Shown here: positions 34,297 to 47,600 of the stretch, piece after piece
How the letters are laid out: each line of letters begins with the position of its first letter
Position numbering within the stretch: the stretch's first letter is position 1
Source: Pisolithus tinctorius
Taxonomy: Eukaryota; Basidiomycota; Agaricomycetes; Boletales; Pisolithaceae
NCBI GenBank assembly: GCA_024663395.1
Contig: JANFAH010000042.1
Span: 372,001-436,000, forward strand
Length of the DNA: 64,000 nt
Reading direction: 5' to 3'
Notes under the pieces: model-generated
Databases searched by the model: none
The model's input: only the letters and a program-made list of their open reading frames with translations
Told to the model about the DNA's origin: nothing
Program-made: the position numbers and the translations under genes

Positions 34297-37260
34297 CTTA
34301 AATCATCGTTTGACCCGATTATACCCGGGATATTGAAAGCTGTGCAACACGACGACGAGCTACGTGAGGGGCGTTGACGAGGACGAGAAAACGGCAGAAG
34401 CAGACGGTGAAGACCTGGACGACGAGTCGGTCAAGCCTATATCTCGTGTTTGCCCTCACTGGCGGGTGGGAGTAGGTGCTCCGACGTGCTACCGCGATTC
34501 GGAGATCGAGAAGAGACTGTTCGGCTCAAAGTTTGGGCAACGTATATCGCTCTTCTCAACCAGACGAACATGTATGGCGGGCTACCACAGGTTTCTGATG
34601 GAGAATATGTCGTAGGCGGCAAGTGGAAGCACGAGAGCGAGGATAGTATGCCCTCTTCAAATCACAGATGGCCGCTCTGATCAAAAGCTTTGCTCTTCCA
34701 ACTCAAGGCTTCCGAGACTGCCCCGACGACGCTACAAGCTGGATTCCAAGTCCTACATGCGTTATTGACCGTTTTCCCGAATCGTTGTTTCCCAGCTGTC
34801 GCCGATTGTTCGTGACGATCAAAGGTATCTTGTCGCAGTCACCGACGACGACGACACCCACGCTACATCTCACATGTCTTTCATTCTTGGGAATCTTCTT
34901 CTCAACACACCCACCACGGTGCTCACGCCATCATTTCCGGTGCTTGTCCTTCTACTTCTCAAGTCACTTGGCGAACGTCATCCACGCGTCGCATCCGAAA
35001 CCTTCCGTACGTTCTCTGCACTTTTGAATGCCGCACGGCCCGTCAAGAACGGTGACTGGCCAGAGCGGGTGTACGACCACTCTATCCAACGTCTCAGCAC
35101 CACCGATACCGACACAGAGGTATGTAGTTGCGCGGAAGATTGTTGTGCGACGGGCGATACCACAGGGGCTGTGAGAGTGGTTACCAAGGTAGCGAGAGAT
35201 GCGGAGATGAGCAACGTTTGGGTGAATGGGGTGTAGAGTGGGTGATGGGGTTAAGAGTGGAAGGGGTGGAAAGACGGAGTTGTTTACTGCGCTTGATACA
35301 CTGGTCAGAAGGTATGTATGCGTTTATTTCGGCATGACAGGTCTGTCGACATTCGACGTGTGCTCATTCGAATTTAAAGATACCAATCTGGGATGCCCGC
35401 CGATCTTCCACAGTATCTCGTCTCGCAGGTCACGGTCTACATCGGCACATCGGACATCTCTGTTCTGTCTCAAGCGCTCTCCATCCTCGCGCATTTACTC
35501 GAGCTCGCTCCCAGGACCTCATTCCCCCTGATCGAGCGTGACCTGCTGAGTGACATATACCCCAACGCATACTCTCCGCTTGTATTGGGTGCTGCTCTCG
35601 ACGCACTATTATCGTTCTTCTCAGCGCTGGTAGAAGCCGATGATCAAATTGCAACGCACGTAGTACCCGGGCCTGTGATCGCAGCTCAGAAATCAGGCGG
35701 GAAAGGAGATGTGAGTTCGATGAATGTAGCAAAATGCGTAGGCGAGGTAGTAAGAAGTCAGCAAGGGGTCGCCGCTGGGACGATTGCGGAATATTCAAAG
35801 TACATCGAAGGTCGCAGTATTTCTTCTCTCGATTGGGTGTGGCCGTGTGGTGATAAGGTTGGTGAGGTGTGTCTAATTTTTCTAGAAGAGTTTAAAGGCG
35901 AAGACGCCGAGCGTGGCGCTAAGTTTACTTATTCTTGGAGAGTTGGGGCGATTCATGTAAGTCCTTCGGTCATGATTCTACTCTGGCTGTGACGATGCCC
36001 ATATCCACCCCTTCGAAACTTTCCCTTCTGGCGACATGTCCCCTCAACAAGATATATATGTTTTTACTTGTGATACTTAAAACTGCAAAAAAAACGTCCA
36101 TCAAAACGGTTAGTCCCCTTAAATGCTTAAATGCATCGATAGAAGTGCGTCGTGGTACTTGTTGCCCGGGACTTTCGTCATGGTCACGTCGATGATTGCT
36201 GATGGGCATCCAAACACGTTGTAGGTCATAACGCACTGCTCGCGCGGCCAACTCGAGCCTTTAACTGATCAAATATGGACACCTCTCTTCAACAACTCGA
36301 TTTCCGACGCTGAAGAATCGACGCGGAATGCTGCCGCTGCGTGTCTCGGAAAACTCACGACGACGGACCCTGGTCGGTACCCTCAACTCTGTGCATATAT
36401 TCGGGCCGAGAATCCTGCGATACGCGCGACGGTACGTTAGCAGATAGTGCGCCATCATATGACGAGGTCCTTACACCACTGGTGATGAAAATCTTTAGTT
36501 TGATGAAGGATTCAGATTTGATGCGTTTCGGCGCCTAGTTCGTACGCCATGATAGTGCTCATCCGATTTGTGCGTCAAAAGACCATCCGTCGTCTCGTGC
36601 TGTCCGCTCTCAACTCAGCTGCACGTACGAAGGTGCATCTCGTGTGAGATCGCTTGTCTGCACTGCTACAGACGTACTCCAAGATGGTTGTAAACGTGGA
36701 CCTTATTCTTATTCGAACCGTTCAGATGGGCTCGTAGCAACACAAAGTTGACGAGGGTTTGGATGCGCGCAAGACGGCGTGGAAGACGCTCTATACGCTC
36801 GTATGTCATGTTTCTTCGGAAGACAGGGGAAGCCATTGCTAACAATACTTCGTGGCTTGATATGCTCCTTTATAAACTAGATCTTCCGACGTTCCTCACG
36901 TTCCTCCTCCCGGCGCTGTCGTATACGTCAGATGAAATCAAGGTCTTCGCTCACTTTCCCATCGGACGGTTATCATCTATCCCACTGTGCGCTCTTCTGC
37001 TTCTTGCACGACTAGACGTGCCGACACCGACACTTGAAACGACGATGAAAGGTGCGCCGTTGACCAAGAACACGGTAAAGCATGCCCTCAAACGTACGGT
37101 CCAGGTAAGAAGAAGTACGAAGAAGGTTGTCGTTGCGCTCACTAAAGTCGTCGCGGTCTGGAATGGCGGGTCACAGAAGCTTGGAGTGTTGGTGGAGGAT
37201 ATTAGGAAGAATGAGCAGATGGGACCTGAGTTCAGGGAATCACTTGGGTAGGTGTGGGTC
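34262..37260 (+). pseudogene. CAND1/TIP120 (cullin-associated NEDD8-dissociated protein) pseudogene
   Basis: Fragments in changing frames follow the order of the HEAT-repeat protein CAND1. They include GILKAVQHDDE (34330), RFGDREETVRLKVWATYIAL (34490), LHLTCLSFLG (34865), LLLKSLGERHPRVASETF (34960), RDLLSDIYPNAYSPLVLGAA (35540), QQGVAAGTIAEYSKYIEG (35760), RTVQMG (36717) and DEIKVFAHFPIGRLSS to TLETTMKGAPLTKNTVKHAL (36930-37095). CAND1 exchanges F-box receptors on cullin-RING ligases and is normally a single essential gene of about 1200 residues. Here indels and stops occur throughout and introns are blurred, so this is a relic; a functional gene must exist elsewhere. Confidence 0.8.
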
Positions 37261-38299
37261 GATGGGCTTTTTGATGTATCTGTATTATTGCATAACAATC
37301 CTCCCATACAGCAAGGTTCCTTACATTTGATCAATGCAGTCGGGGTCACTCATTGTCACATACAAGATTTGCAACTCGAGCCATTTTAGCGAGCATACTT
37401 ATCTCCAGGAGAGGTATCCATTGCGATAAGTTGACCGGGGATCCCCCACACAGAACTTTCTGATGGCGTCAGTCTATCTCGATAGTTGACGCCCTGGTTC
37501 TGATCTGTGGCCGACCTGAATGGATCGCCAACGTGCTTGATAAATTACTCTCATTCATTCCAAATGAATACAACGAATGGTGCTTGTATTGTGAGATCGG
37601 CTTTTGGTTCTGATCTGTGGCCGACCTGAATGGATCGCCAACGTGCTTGATGAATTACTCTCATTCAATCCAAATGAATACAACGAAGGAAACTTGCGCA
37701 TCCAGGAACTTGTATTACGCGCTTTGCCTTCTTCACGGATATCAATCAAGTTACCAGAACCGAATTTCTCAAGGGCACGCCCCAACTGAGGTCCGATAGG
37801 TATGTGCCACCGATTCTGCACGCTTATCTGAAGATTTCCAAGTCGTGAACACATGCAACAAAGGTCTTACTCATGTGTTTTTGTTCATGAAGACCAGCTG
37901 TGGCCATCCCTCGGTACGGTGGCTGGTGCTTTCTCGCCGAAGCGGAGCTCTACCCACTTGAAAATACCTCACTGCTATGACACAAGTGTGCGTTGCGCTC
38001 GCTACTCTAACAATTGCTGTTACAGACAGGAGAACTCCGCAAAAGTTGCTACTGCAACGAGTGACATGCCTGTCCGCACCCCGTGTAGTCCGTTGCCTTC
38101 CTATGATCGTATTGATATATGACAACTATGGGGGGAACGCAAGTACCGAGCAGTCGGAATCGATTGCACTGATCTACCAGTTGTACCACGATTCCGGTTC
38201 TACGCCTTAAGGCAAACGGTCGACTGCGCTGAATTACCATAGTTCTGGTACCGAAAAGACAAATTGGGCTGCAATACACACGTCCACGAACCCAACTGA
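37261..38299. other. No supported gene
   Basis: Apart from a 110-bp tandem duplication (37496-37715) I see nothing recognisable. Some short stretches after 38100 may belong to repeat R. Confidence 0.4.
37496..37715. repeat. 110-bp tandem duplication
   Basis: GGTTCTGATCTGTGGCCGAC starts at 37496 and again at 37606. The two units are almost identical over 75 bp or more (differences AAATTA/GAATTA and CATTC/CAATC), indicating a recent local duplication. Confidence 0.85.
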
Positions 38300-39629
38300 C
38301 TGGTATATGCTCATACAATGTCGACAACTGCTGTAATACCAGACGCCACACTACTACATGGCGTGTTCTACCCAGAAATGACACAAGAAGGGCAGAGTTA
38401 CGCAACAAGAACAAATAAAGACAAATACCGTGTGTCAAGCTCAAGACATGCATTGTGTGTTCAGCAACACCCCGGTGTAATCTCGGCGCTTCCAAAGCCC
38501 ATAACATGGAAATGCGTTAAGGTACACCGATCAAGTGGTGCCGTTTACTGGATCGGATTTAGGATGAGTCCCCCATCAAGCCTCCAGATTCCGAAGGTGT
38601 CAAAAATGCACCTTCCGTCATTGAACTTCAGGGCTATGGTATGGTCAACTGAGTTGTTTCTTGAAGATTGACTGGTCTGCACCACGGTTCTGTGTGGATG
38701 GTATCTGCGGCGACGTACCGTTCTATGTTCAAATCCATGTTCGCGACTGACATTATAAAGGGTTTCCAAAGGATGGAACCAGTATTACTCGAGGTCGAAG
38801 CTGAACAGTGAGTTTAATTCTATGTGATTCCCAGGCCTTGACTACGATATCTGGACGGAGAGTAGTCTAACCTATATTATTTAGATATAACATGGAGGTT
38901 CTCACTGGTAGCAATTGAATGTACAGCGCATGCCATGGATCGATGTCAGCACTGTTATTAACTTTATCGCATGAACTCGACTTTCGACCAGATCCTGAGG
39001 ATGGCCTGACACTATCCATTGTGCCCCGATTTGCTCTGAGCATGCCAACTTCACAATCTAATGAGTGGCCTGTTATCAGCTGATGCCCCATTTCATTTCA
39101 CTTGACATTTAGGGCTGCCATACCTCATTTTAGTATATCATGTTCTTCCTATGGGTGATGTATTATGATTCCACAGCACTTGGGACATCAGCTTAGCTTC
39201 ATCTGCATAGGCTGCCTTTGGTTTTAAGTTCAATAGAGGTGAGCACTGTGTGCATGGGCATGGGACATATACACTCATTTGAGCTGTTATTGCTTTGAAT
39301 TCCAGGGACAGGATGCCCTTTTGGTGTCATGGGCCTGCTGCTACTTGTGGCATGGTTGGCCTGTTGCATGCAGGTGTGTGGTGTGCTGCAATGCCCCCAA
39401 CATCAACTTGGTTGAATGGACATGTCAGGAGCTGCTGCTCACTTGCTGGTATGTGTAGCATTGGGGCATGTTGATCCCTGCATCTGACCGCTCTACAAAT
39501 TTCACTCTTCTCGCTTGCTTGTCTCAACCACCATTGGCCTGTGCCATTTGCCCAGTGCCTGGATAGTTTGTGATGGGATTGCCATTGCCTTCTCACCCAC
39601 ATGGTGCATGGCATAGTACATGGCCCCCT
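38300..39629 (+). repeat. Unnamed repeat R, copy B, left part
   Basis: It aligns with copy A (about 29.7-31.1 kb). Examples are 38690-38800 with 30035-30150 and 39525-39620 with 30975-31125 (ACCACCATTGGCCTGTGCCAT). It is interrupted at 39629 by the Copia element; CCCCT at 39625-39629 is the target-site duplication. Confidence 0.6.
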
Positions 39630-39921
39630 TGTCGAGAATGCGATCTGGAATTATGGTAGCATCTTGAAGTTTCACCCAGAGGGCTTGGAATTTCTCCCCG
39701 ACCCTCAGAATTAAATTCCAATGTCACTATGCTTACTAATTACGGTACTATAAATTTTCCACACCATTCTTTTCCATCTCAGTGATTACTTTGTACACTG
39801 AGGTGAGCATACTTATACTTACATTTGTTTACTTGGTACTGATGTAGTGTAGATACTCATACCTTCATTAGGTACTAATAAAGTGATTACTTTGTACACT
39901 GAGATACTCATACCTTCGTTA
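39630..39921 (+). repeat. Copia 5' LTR (292 bp)
   Basis: It has the same length as the 3' LTR, beginning TGTCGAGAATG. It contains an internal direct repeat of GTGATTACTTTGTACACTGA. The primer-binding site starts at 39922. Confidence 0.95.
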
Positions 39922-39985
39922 GGTTATGAGCCCTGCTCTTGCACTCTAATTCTGAAAGAGTTAATATGCAGCATCAATACCCACT

Positions 39986-41404
39986 ATGGCAAAAGATGAT
40001 CATTCCTTACAAGTCCCAACCCTAAATGCGGATGGAAGCAACTGGCTATATTACAAGGCTTGGGTTGAATGGGCTGATTGGACACCTGACCAGCTTGGAT
40101 GCAACACCAGAGGACCCTTCAGCAGGGAAAGATGCCTCCTGGAAGCCCACAGCCACAGAGCAAAAACTTGTTAGCAAATACCCAGAAAAACTCTGGCAAT
40201 GGGCAAAGGACAACGGATATGTCAAGCAAGTGATTGCTGTGTCACTCCTGGAATCTCTGTTCCTTCAAGTCCTGAAGGAAGAGACTGCGAAGAGTGTGTG
40301 GGGTGTCCTCACCGATCTTTTCCAAAACTGCATGTCATTGCAATTGATCTTCGGAGAAAACTCCAAGAATCCTGCTGTTCAGAAAAAGGCGATGTCTGTG
40401 CTCACTTCGACAAGATGTGTGCACTGTGCAAACAACTTGCTGCACTTGGACAGTCAATCACAGATGACAACTTCACAGCCATCATCCTCAGCTCACTTCC
40501 TGTTTCATATGACTCCAACCTTGCAGCTATGACATCTTCAGCCCTAGTCATGCAAAAGGACCTATCTCCAGACTTCATAATCAAAGTAATTTCCAATGAA
40601 TATGATAGGCACCAAATGCGGATGAAGAGAGGCAACTCTGGAAACTCTGGAAATTCTGAAGATGCGGCTTACTCAGCGAAGGATGGAAAGAAGTCCACTT
40701 GTGAAAACTGTGGAAAGAAAGGTCATACAAAAGACCAATGCTGGGAAGAGGGTGGTGGAAAAGCTGGGCAAGCACCCAAGTGGTTCCAGAACAAGGGAAA
40801 AGGGAAAAAGAAGGAGAAAGGCACTGGAAAAGCAGCCAGTGCATCAGCCAGCTCGAGCACACAGACCAGTGCTGACTCTGAACCTGATGGAGTTTGGCTA
40901 GCATACCCACAGGATGATGACTGGCTCACAGAAATTGCAGAGGAAGAAATTCCAAACCCCCAGGATATTGTTATTGATGAAGAAGATGCATATATGAACA
41001 ACTATGACCATGTTCTCCTCACAGGTGAAAATCTAAATTCTGCAGAAGAGACCATCCTGTTTGACTCTGGTGCTTCATGTCATATGTCCTCCTACTGCAG
41101 CAAATTCCTCAACTACAAGCAAATCGTTCCCAAACCTATTACCACTGCTGACAACCACACCTTCCATGCCATCAGGAAAGGTGACCTTGCAATCTCACTC
41201 CCAAACGGCACTACCCAGACCCATATTCGACTCAAAGATGTGCTCTATGCTCCCAAGATGGGAATCATGCTCATTTCTGTCAGCAAACTTGATGTTGCTG
41301 GGTATGCAGCATTATTCCAAGACAAGCATTGTCAAATTTTCGACACTCGGAAAAAGAAAGTAGCCAAAATTCCGATGCAAAAAGGCCTCTACTGCTTCAA
41401 ATGA
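39986..41404 (+). pseudogene. gag-pol: Copia gag and protease
   Basis: The ATG at 39986 starts MAKDDHSLQVPTLNADGSNW, a UBN2-type gag opening. The frame shifts near 40075 and back near 40290. The 3' part carries the zinc knuckle CENCGKKGHTKDQCW (about 40700-40745), a Lys-rich linker and the protease motif TILFDSGASCHMSS (about 41053-41094). The frame ends at TGA 41402-41404, which fits CGA because the sequence continues in frame into the pre-integrase domain. Confidence 0.9.
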
Positions 41405-42841
41405 GCTTGTCATGCCTTTGCAGGCCTGGCCAAGGCCATGGAATCCTTAACCATGGAGGAGATTCACATCAGGCTTGGTCACATTGCTCCTGAAGCCATC
41501 CGGCGCATGCTCAAGGACAGCACAATCACTGGAATTAAACTGGACAAAGCACATTCTACCATGGGCACATGCAATTCATGTGAATATGCCAAAGCAACTC
41601 AGAAGCCCATTGGGAAGGAGCATGACCCACCCTGCCATGAACATCTTGGCAACAAGGACCACACAGATCTCTGGGGACCTTCTCTGGTCCAAACCCCTGG
41701 CCACAGTCAATACTATGTCTCATTCATGGACGACCACACTCATTACACCACCCTGTTCTTGCAGAAGACAAAGGCTGAAACCTTCAAATCCTACAAGGCC
41801 TATGAAGCATGGCTGAACACACAGTTTGACACCAAAGTCAAGCAACTTTGCTCAGATCAAGGGGGAGAATACCTTAGTGTGGAATTTTCGGAATATCTGA
41901 AATCCTGAGGCACAGAACAACACATAACCATCCATGATACCCCTGAACACAATGGAGTTGCAGAATGACTCAACAGAACACTTGTTGAGTGTGTACATGC
42001 GATGATTCATGCCAGTGGCCTACCCAAGAACCTCTGGGGGGAGGCCATTATGCATGCAACCTGGCTCAAAAACTGCTTGTCGACTCACTGTCTAGGCACA
42101 AAAACTCCCTATGAAATGCTCTACCAAAGACCACCTGACCTCTCAAAAATTCCAGTCTGGGGATGTCATGTCAAGGTCCATGACACCTCTGGCTCCAAAC
42201 TGGACATGTGAGCCTGAGACAGACACTGGGTAGGTTTTGATCCTGAGAGTGATGGCCACCGCATCTACTGGCCTGACACATGAGCAATCAGAATTGAAAG
42301 AATTGTCATTTTCGAGCACTGGGATGCGTCTGTACCACATGGTGTGCCACTCGAGGGGGAGCAGGGGAATTCTGATGCCTCAGAAAGAAATTCCGAAGCC
42401 TCAAAACGAAATTCTGAAGCCTCAGAATGGAATCCCACAGCTTCACAGGGAAATTCTGAGGCCCTGCAGATGGTTGAGTGACCCACCAAAGCAACTTTGG
42501 AAATTCCGAGACTCATTTTGGACCCACTCAGAGACAATTTTGAAACACCTCCACCTCAACCTCGTCATTCCACTTGCCAGCACTTCAAATCAGACTATAT
42601 GAGGCGCCTACATACAGGGGAAGGCACTCGTGATGGGTGCATCCCTCTCAACTTTGTAGAAGAACTCCGAGAGAGTGATAGCAACCCAAACAGCCCAAAA
42701 TCCTGAGAAAACACTACCTATGTATTTGATGAAGAACTAGCTACCAATGAAGACAACACCAACATCATGTATGCTATGGTGGCAGGGATGGCTGAAGCCA
42801 GAGGGCTGGATCCATCAACAGTACAGGAGGCAAAATCCTGA
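41405..42841 (+). pseudogene. pol: Copia pre-integrase and integrase, interrupted by many TGA stops
   Basis: One frame carries the GAG-pre-integrase domain (HIRLGHIAPEAIRRML, CNSCEYAKATQKP) and the integrase core, with the three acidic residues visible in HTDLWGP, CSDQGGEY and EHNGVAE. TGA codons at 41906, 41966, 42209, 42215, 42281, 42479 and 42704 all sit where CGA would give Arg. Positions 42365-42465 hold a 21-bp repeat encoding NSEAS-type heptapeptides. The frame stops at the Gypsy-2 insertion (42841) and resumes at 48705. Confidence 0.9.
42365..42465 (+). repeat. 21-bp coding minisatellite in Copia pol
   Basis: About four to five units of a 21-bp sequence (AATTCTGAAGCCTCAGAA plus three bases) encode NSDASER, NSEASKR, NSEASEW, NPTASQG and NSEAL. 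It lies in the variable linker between integrase and RT. Confidence 0.8.
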
Positions 42842-43240
42842 TGTTATGATACGTACTCTTTTCTTTTCTTTTCTTCTCTTCTCTTTTGTCTTATCTAATC
42901 TTTTGGTCTTATCTTATCTCCTGGACTCGGTCTGGACTCTGGCCTAGATCTTGCCTTGCCTTTACCATGTGCTCCCCTTCTAGTACATTCCACTCCACTA
43001 TGATATCATTATGACATCACTATGATGTCATGGACCTCATGTACGCCTCACTGCTACCTCATGTACCTTAGTATAAATACTGTTGCTCAATCACCCAACT
43101 AGCTCCAAGCTAGTTCATTTGGGTCTATGAGTCCTAAAAGGTCACCTGCTTCTAAGTCGCTTCCCTCCTTCCTCTTCTTTCTTCTTCTTTTGGTTCTTGG
43201 TGTGAGTCTACAACAAACCCTGTTGTTAGGTCTTGTCACA
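42842..43240 (+). repeat. Gypsy-2 5' LTR (399 bp)
   Basis: It starts TGTTATGATACGTACTC with a pyrimidine-rich run (TTTTCTTTTC). A TATA-like GTATAAATAC lies near 43070. It matches the 3' LTR in length and end to end. Confidence 0.95.
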
Positions 43241-43548
43241 CTTGAACTAGCTTCTACTTGTTGTACCCTCACACCACTCCATCACCATTCCTCGCTTCCT
43301 CCAAGAAGGCTCATGGGTGTACTCGCCAAGTCCCCCAGCCTCAGAACCCAACCTAAACCTTTATGTTCTGTTCATCCCTGAACATCGCTTGCCCACTCCA
43401 CTTTTTGACCACAGCCTCTACCCTCTCCCACTGCCTCCCTCCTACCCTTTCTCTATCAAATCCATCTTCCCCTGTTCATTACCCGCTGAACCACAGCAAC
43501 CCCACTATAACCTCCACCCCCATCAGAACTTGAAACATCCAGATTGCT

Positions 43549-44607
43549 ATGGAAGGCATCCAGGACCAGATAACCGACCTCCAAAACACTCTAGACACCC
43601 TTTGCAATGAAAACTACAGGCTAAACAACAGCCTATGAAACACTCAAGACACGATCACGACCATTGAGGGTCAGTGCAACCAGTGGAATGCCCTCCCTGC
43701 AGATGTAATTCAGAGGAGGATAGAAGTGATGGCCGACCTGGGTCAGTATGCCAGTGATCGTGCCAAGTTTTCTGAATGGTGGGTGAAGATGAAGGTATGG
43801 GTCACTCAGAACAGGACCACCCTACTGACTGCCCAGGACAAGTGCACTGCAGTATGGTCTCGCATGACAGGGCCTGTAGCTGGGAGATTTGCTCAGGCAA
43901 AGTTTTTGCTCACCATCATAACTGGAGTATGGCCTGATATGGCCAAAATGATAGAAGACATCGACAGGTTCTTTGCCCCTCAAACAGGCATTGAGTGGGC
44001 AAAAGCTCAGATGCGCACTATGCACCAAGGGAACTCTGGATATGAGGAGTTCTATGCGAAGTTTGAGTCCCTAAAGGTCCAGGGATGTGTCACTGATGAA
44101 ACTGCCAGTTTCTTACTGGAAAATGCTGTTCACCCCGCCATCGTAAAAGAGGCCCTAAGGAGGGGATACACCCAAGGCAATTACCTCCAGATGACTGTCG
44201 CATTTCAAGAGGCCGCCCTCACTAGGGATCGTTTTAAGCTCCTTTATAACCATTATCCCAACAAACCTGCCCCCTGCTCCTCCTATAACCGCCCCTCATA
44301 TTCTTCCCATTTTACCCCTACTGGAACTCAACCTGGTTGAGGTGCCCCCATGGAGATAGGTGCCACTCACTTCCCCCCTCGCCCAGTTCCCTCCCATATC
44401 AAGTGCTTCAACTGTCAGGAAAATCACTACAAATGTGATTGTCCTCGTGCCAAAGGGAAGGGTCCTGCCAAGCCCAACATACAGGAGGTAACCCAGGAGG
44501 CACAAGAGCTTGCTCTCCACCAGATGTCGTTCGAAGAAATGCAGGCCTTCTTCTATGACAAACAGATCAATGAGATGAAGGCCCAGGGAAAAGAGTTTGG
44601 CCAGTAG
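43549..44607 (+). pseudogene. gag: Gypsy-2 gag with zinc knuckle, two TGA stops
   Basis: The ATG at 43549 (MEGIQDQITDLQNTLDTL) opens a coiled-coil start, a capsid region (FSEWWVKMKVWV, DMAKMIEDIDRFFAPQTGIE) and a nucleocapsid motif CFNCQENHYKCDC, which is one residue shorter between Cys2 and His than the usual CX2CX4HX4C. TGA at 43636-43638 and 44338-44340 fit CGA. The true end is TAG at 44605-44607, inside an overlap with pol. Confidence 0.9.
44586..44592 (+). promoter_or_regulatory. Candidate -1 ribosomal frameshift site GGGAAAA
   Basis: Read in the gag frame the heptamer is G GGA AAA, which fits X XXY YYZ. It lies 12 bp before the gag stop TAG (44605). The pol frame is -1 relative to gag and is open from here (AAA AGA GTT TGG...) into protease. 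I did not work out a downstream stem or pseudoknot. Confidence 0.55.
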
Positions 44608-47600
44608 AGGATTGGGTCTCCACTGGCTACGTTTACAATAAGTTTTCTGTCCTAGGCATTGACAATCTTTCTACCGAGCAGGATATATTTAACTCGGAGA
44701 CTACTGTACCATCTGAAGAGGTGACCCCAGTGGGCACAGCCACAGATGTAAAACTATCGGTGCTTAATTCCTCTTGTGATAAAAATAAAAACATGCCTAC
44801 CCAGAAAACAGAAGAAATCCCAAAAGTAAGAACAGCAGATCCCAAGGCCAAGTTGGAGTTAGAAGTGGTGTTAGAAGGTTGGGAAAAGAAGTGGAATGTA
44901 AAAGTGCTGGTGGATTCAGGGGCCAATGATATGTTTCTGGATAAGAAGTGGGCCGATGAAAATGACATTCCCCTAATCAAACTCAGATGACCTGTCGCTG
45001 TCCTCAATGTCGATGGAACTCCTAATGTGGCTGGGAACATCACACATGTCACCTCTCTCATCATGAACTATCAGGGACATTGGGAATCCATATGGGCTCA
45101 GGTCACTACACTTGGGACACACCCTCTCATCCTTGGGTATACCTGGTTGCGTAAACATAACCCCAAGGTCTGCTGGGAGACCAAGCAGGTAAAGTTGTCC
45201 TGCTGCCCTCGGGAGTGTCACAACCTTGCTCCAAAAACGAGAGCAGAAAGACAGGCTGAGGAACAAGAGGCACAGGACATGGAGTACCTCTATCCAAAGC
45301 TTCACTCCACCAGGGTTCGAGCTGGCACTACTGAGGAACTCATCCCAAAGGAGTATCATCAGTACCTCAAGGTCTTCTCAAAGGAAGAGTCGGAAAGGAT
45401 GCCACTTCGCAAACCATGGGATCATGCTATCGATCTCAAGGAAACCTTCACCCCCAAGTGTGGCCGACTCATTCCCCTCTCCACTGAAGAACAGAAGGAG
45501 GTGTCAGATTTCCTTGACAACCAGTTGCATAAAGGGTATATCCACCCCTCGAAGTCCCCCCAGACCTCCCCTGTCTTCTTTGTTCCCAAAAAGGATGGGA
45601 AGAAGTGAATGGTTCAGGACTACTGGTACCTTAATGAACATACTGTCAAGAATGCATATCCCCTTCCCTTGATCTCCCAACTTGTTGACAAACTCAAGGG
45701 CTGCAAGCTCTTCACCAAGATGGATCTTCGGTGGGGATACAACAATGTCTGTGTCAAGGAAGGAGACGAATGGAAGGCCACCTTCATCACTCATAAAGGT
45801 GCCTACGAACCCCTCATTATGTACTTTGGACTCTGCAACTCCCCATCTACTTTCCAGAACATGATGAATGACATCTTTGGAGACATGGAGGATGTTCTCA
45901 TGGTCTACATTGATAATTTGATGATCTTCACAAAAACAGATGACAAGGCTGAACATGACAGAATCATCCTGGAGGTGTTGAAAAGACTAGAGGAGAATGA
46001 TTTGTTCATTAAACTGGAGAAATGCTTCTTCAAGCAGAAGCAGGTGGAGTTCCTAGGGATGGTGGTTGGAACTGATGGAGTCAGAATGGATGGGGGAAAG
46101 GTAAAAGCTATTACCGAATGGCCTGTTCCCACAAAGGTCCGCTCAGTACAGGCTTTCTTGGGTTTAGCAAACTTCTTGCCACTTCATCAAGGACTTTGCA
46201 CAGATCGCCCACCCTCTTAACAATCTCACAAAAAAGGATCAACTCTGGACTTGGGGTCCTCGAGAACAACAAGCTTTTGATACCCTAAAGGTGGCCTTTA
46301 CCACCACTCCCGTTCTTGCCTTCCCAGATCAGGACAGAGAGTTCCATCTTGAAACCAACACCTCGGACTTTGCCACTGGTGCCATTCTTTCTGTAAAATG
46401 TGATGACGACCTCTGGCGACCTGTTGCCTTCTACTCCCATTCCATGTCCCCTCCTGAATGGAATTACCAGGTCTTCAACAAAGAGATGCTGGCCATAATC
46501 CGTGCTTTAGAGACGTGGCAACACTACCTTGAAGCCACCCCTTATCAGTTCGAAGTTTGGATGGATCACTCAAACCTCCAGTACTTCATGAAGGCACAAA
46601 ATCTGGATTGTCACCAGGCACGTTGGGCCCAGTACCTTTCCCAGTTCAACTACAAGCTGGTTTACAAACCTGGCTCCTCAATGGCTAAAGCAGATGCCCT
46701 CTCAAGAAGGGAGGATCATGAACCTGAGAAAGGATCAGATAATCAGGGAGTCACACTCCTTGACCCTTCCAGAGTAGCCACCACCTTGCTAGTAGGAGAA
46801 GATACAGACCTCATCGCTGCCTTAAAGTTCACTTCCTTGGTGACACCACAACTGGAAGGATCGGTCTTACGAGAAGGTCTCTATATCTGCGAAGGAAGGG
46901 TCTATGTTCCCCCTGCAGCCAGGATCCATACTCTGGAAAAACATCACAATACCCCACTTTCTGGTCACCCAGGATGGAAGAAAACCCTAGAGCTTGTATT
47001 CCATAACTACATCTGGCCTGGAATGACCTCCTCTGTCAAAAACTATGTCTCAGCATGTCACTGCTGCCAGATGGCTAAGAGTTCTAGGGTACCTCCTGCC
47101 GGAAAACTCCTCCCGAACCCCATTCCAGAATGCCCTTGGACCGATATCTTGGTTGACTTCATGGAGTTACCCAAGGCACAGGGTTTTGATAATGTCATGG
47201 TGGTGGTTGATAGGTTCTCAAAAGAGGTGGTCTTCACTCCTACCACCAAGGAGGTTTCCTCACTGCAAACCATGGAACTCTTCCAGGATCATGTGTGGAC
47301 CCAGCATGGGTTACCTTCCTCCATCATTTCTGATCATGGTCCCCAGTTCACTAGCACATTTACTACTGAGCTTTGCAGGATGCTCAGGGTCAAACCCAAG
47401 CTTTCCACTGCCTTCCATCCCCAGACAGATGGTCAGATGGAACGTCTCAACCAGGACTTACAGCAGTATCTCTGCCTCTTTGTCAATGACCAACAGGACT
47501 CTTGGCCTTCATGGCTTAAGGTTGCTCAGTTCTCCTACAATAACAAGCGACAGGAGTCCACCAGCAAGAGCCCCTTCTCAGTCACCCACTCCTATACCCC

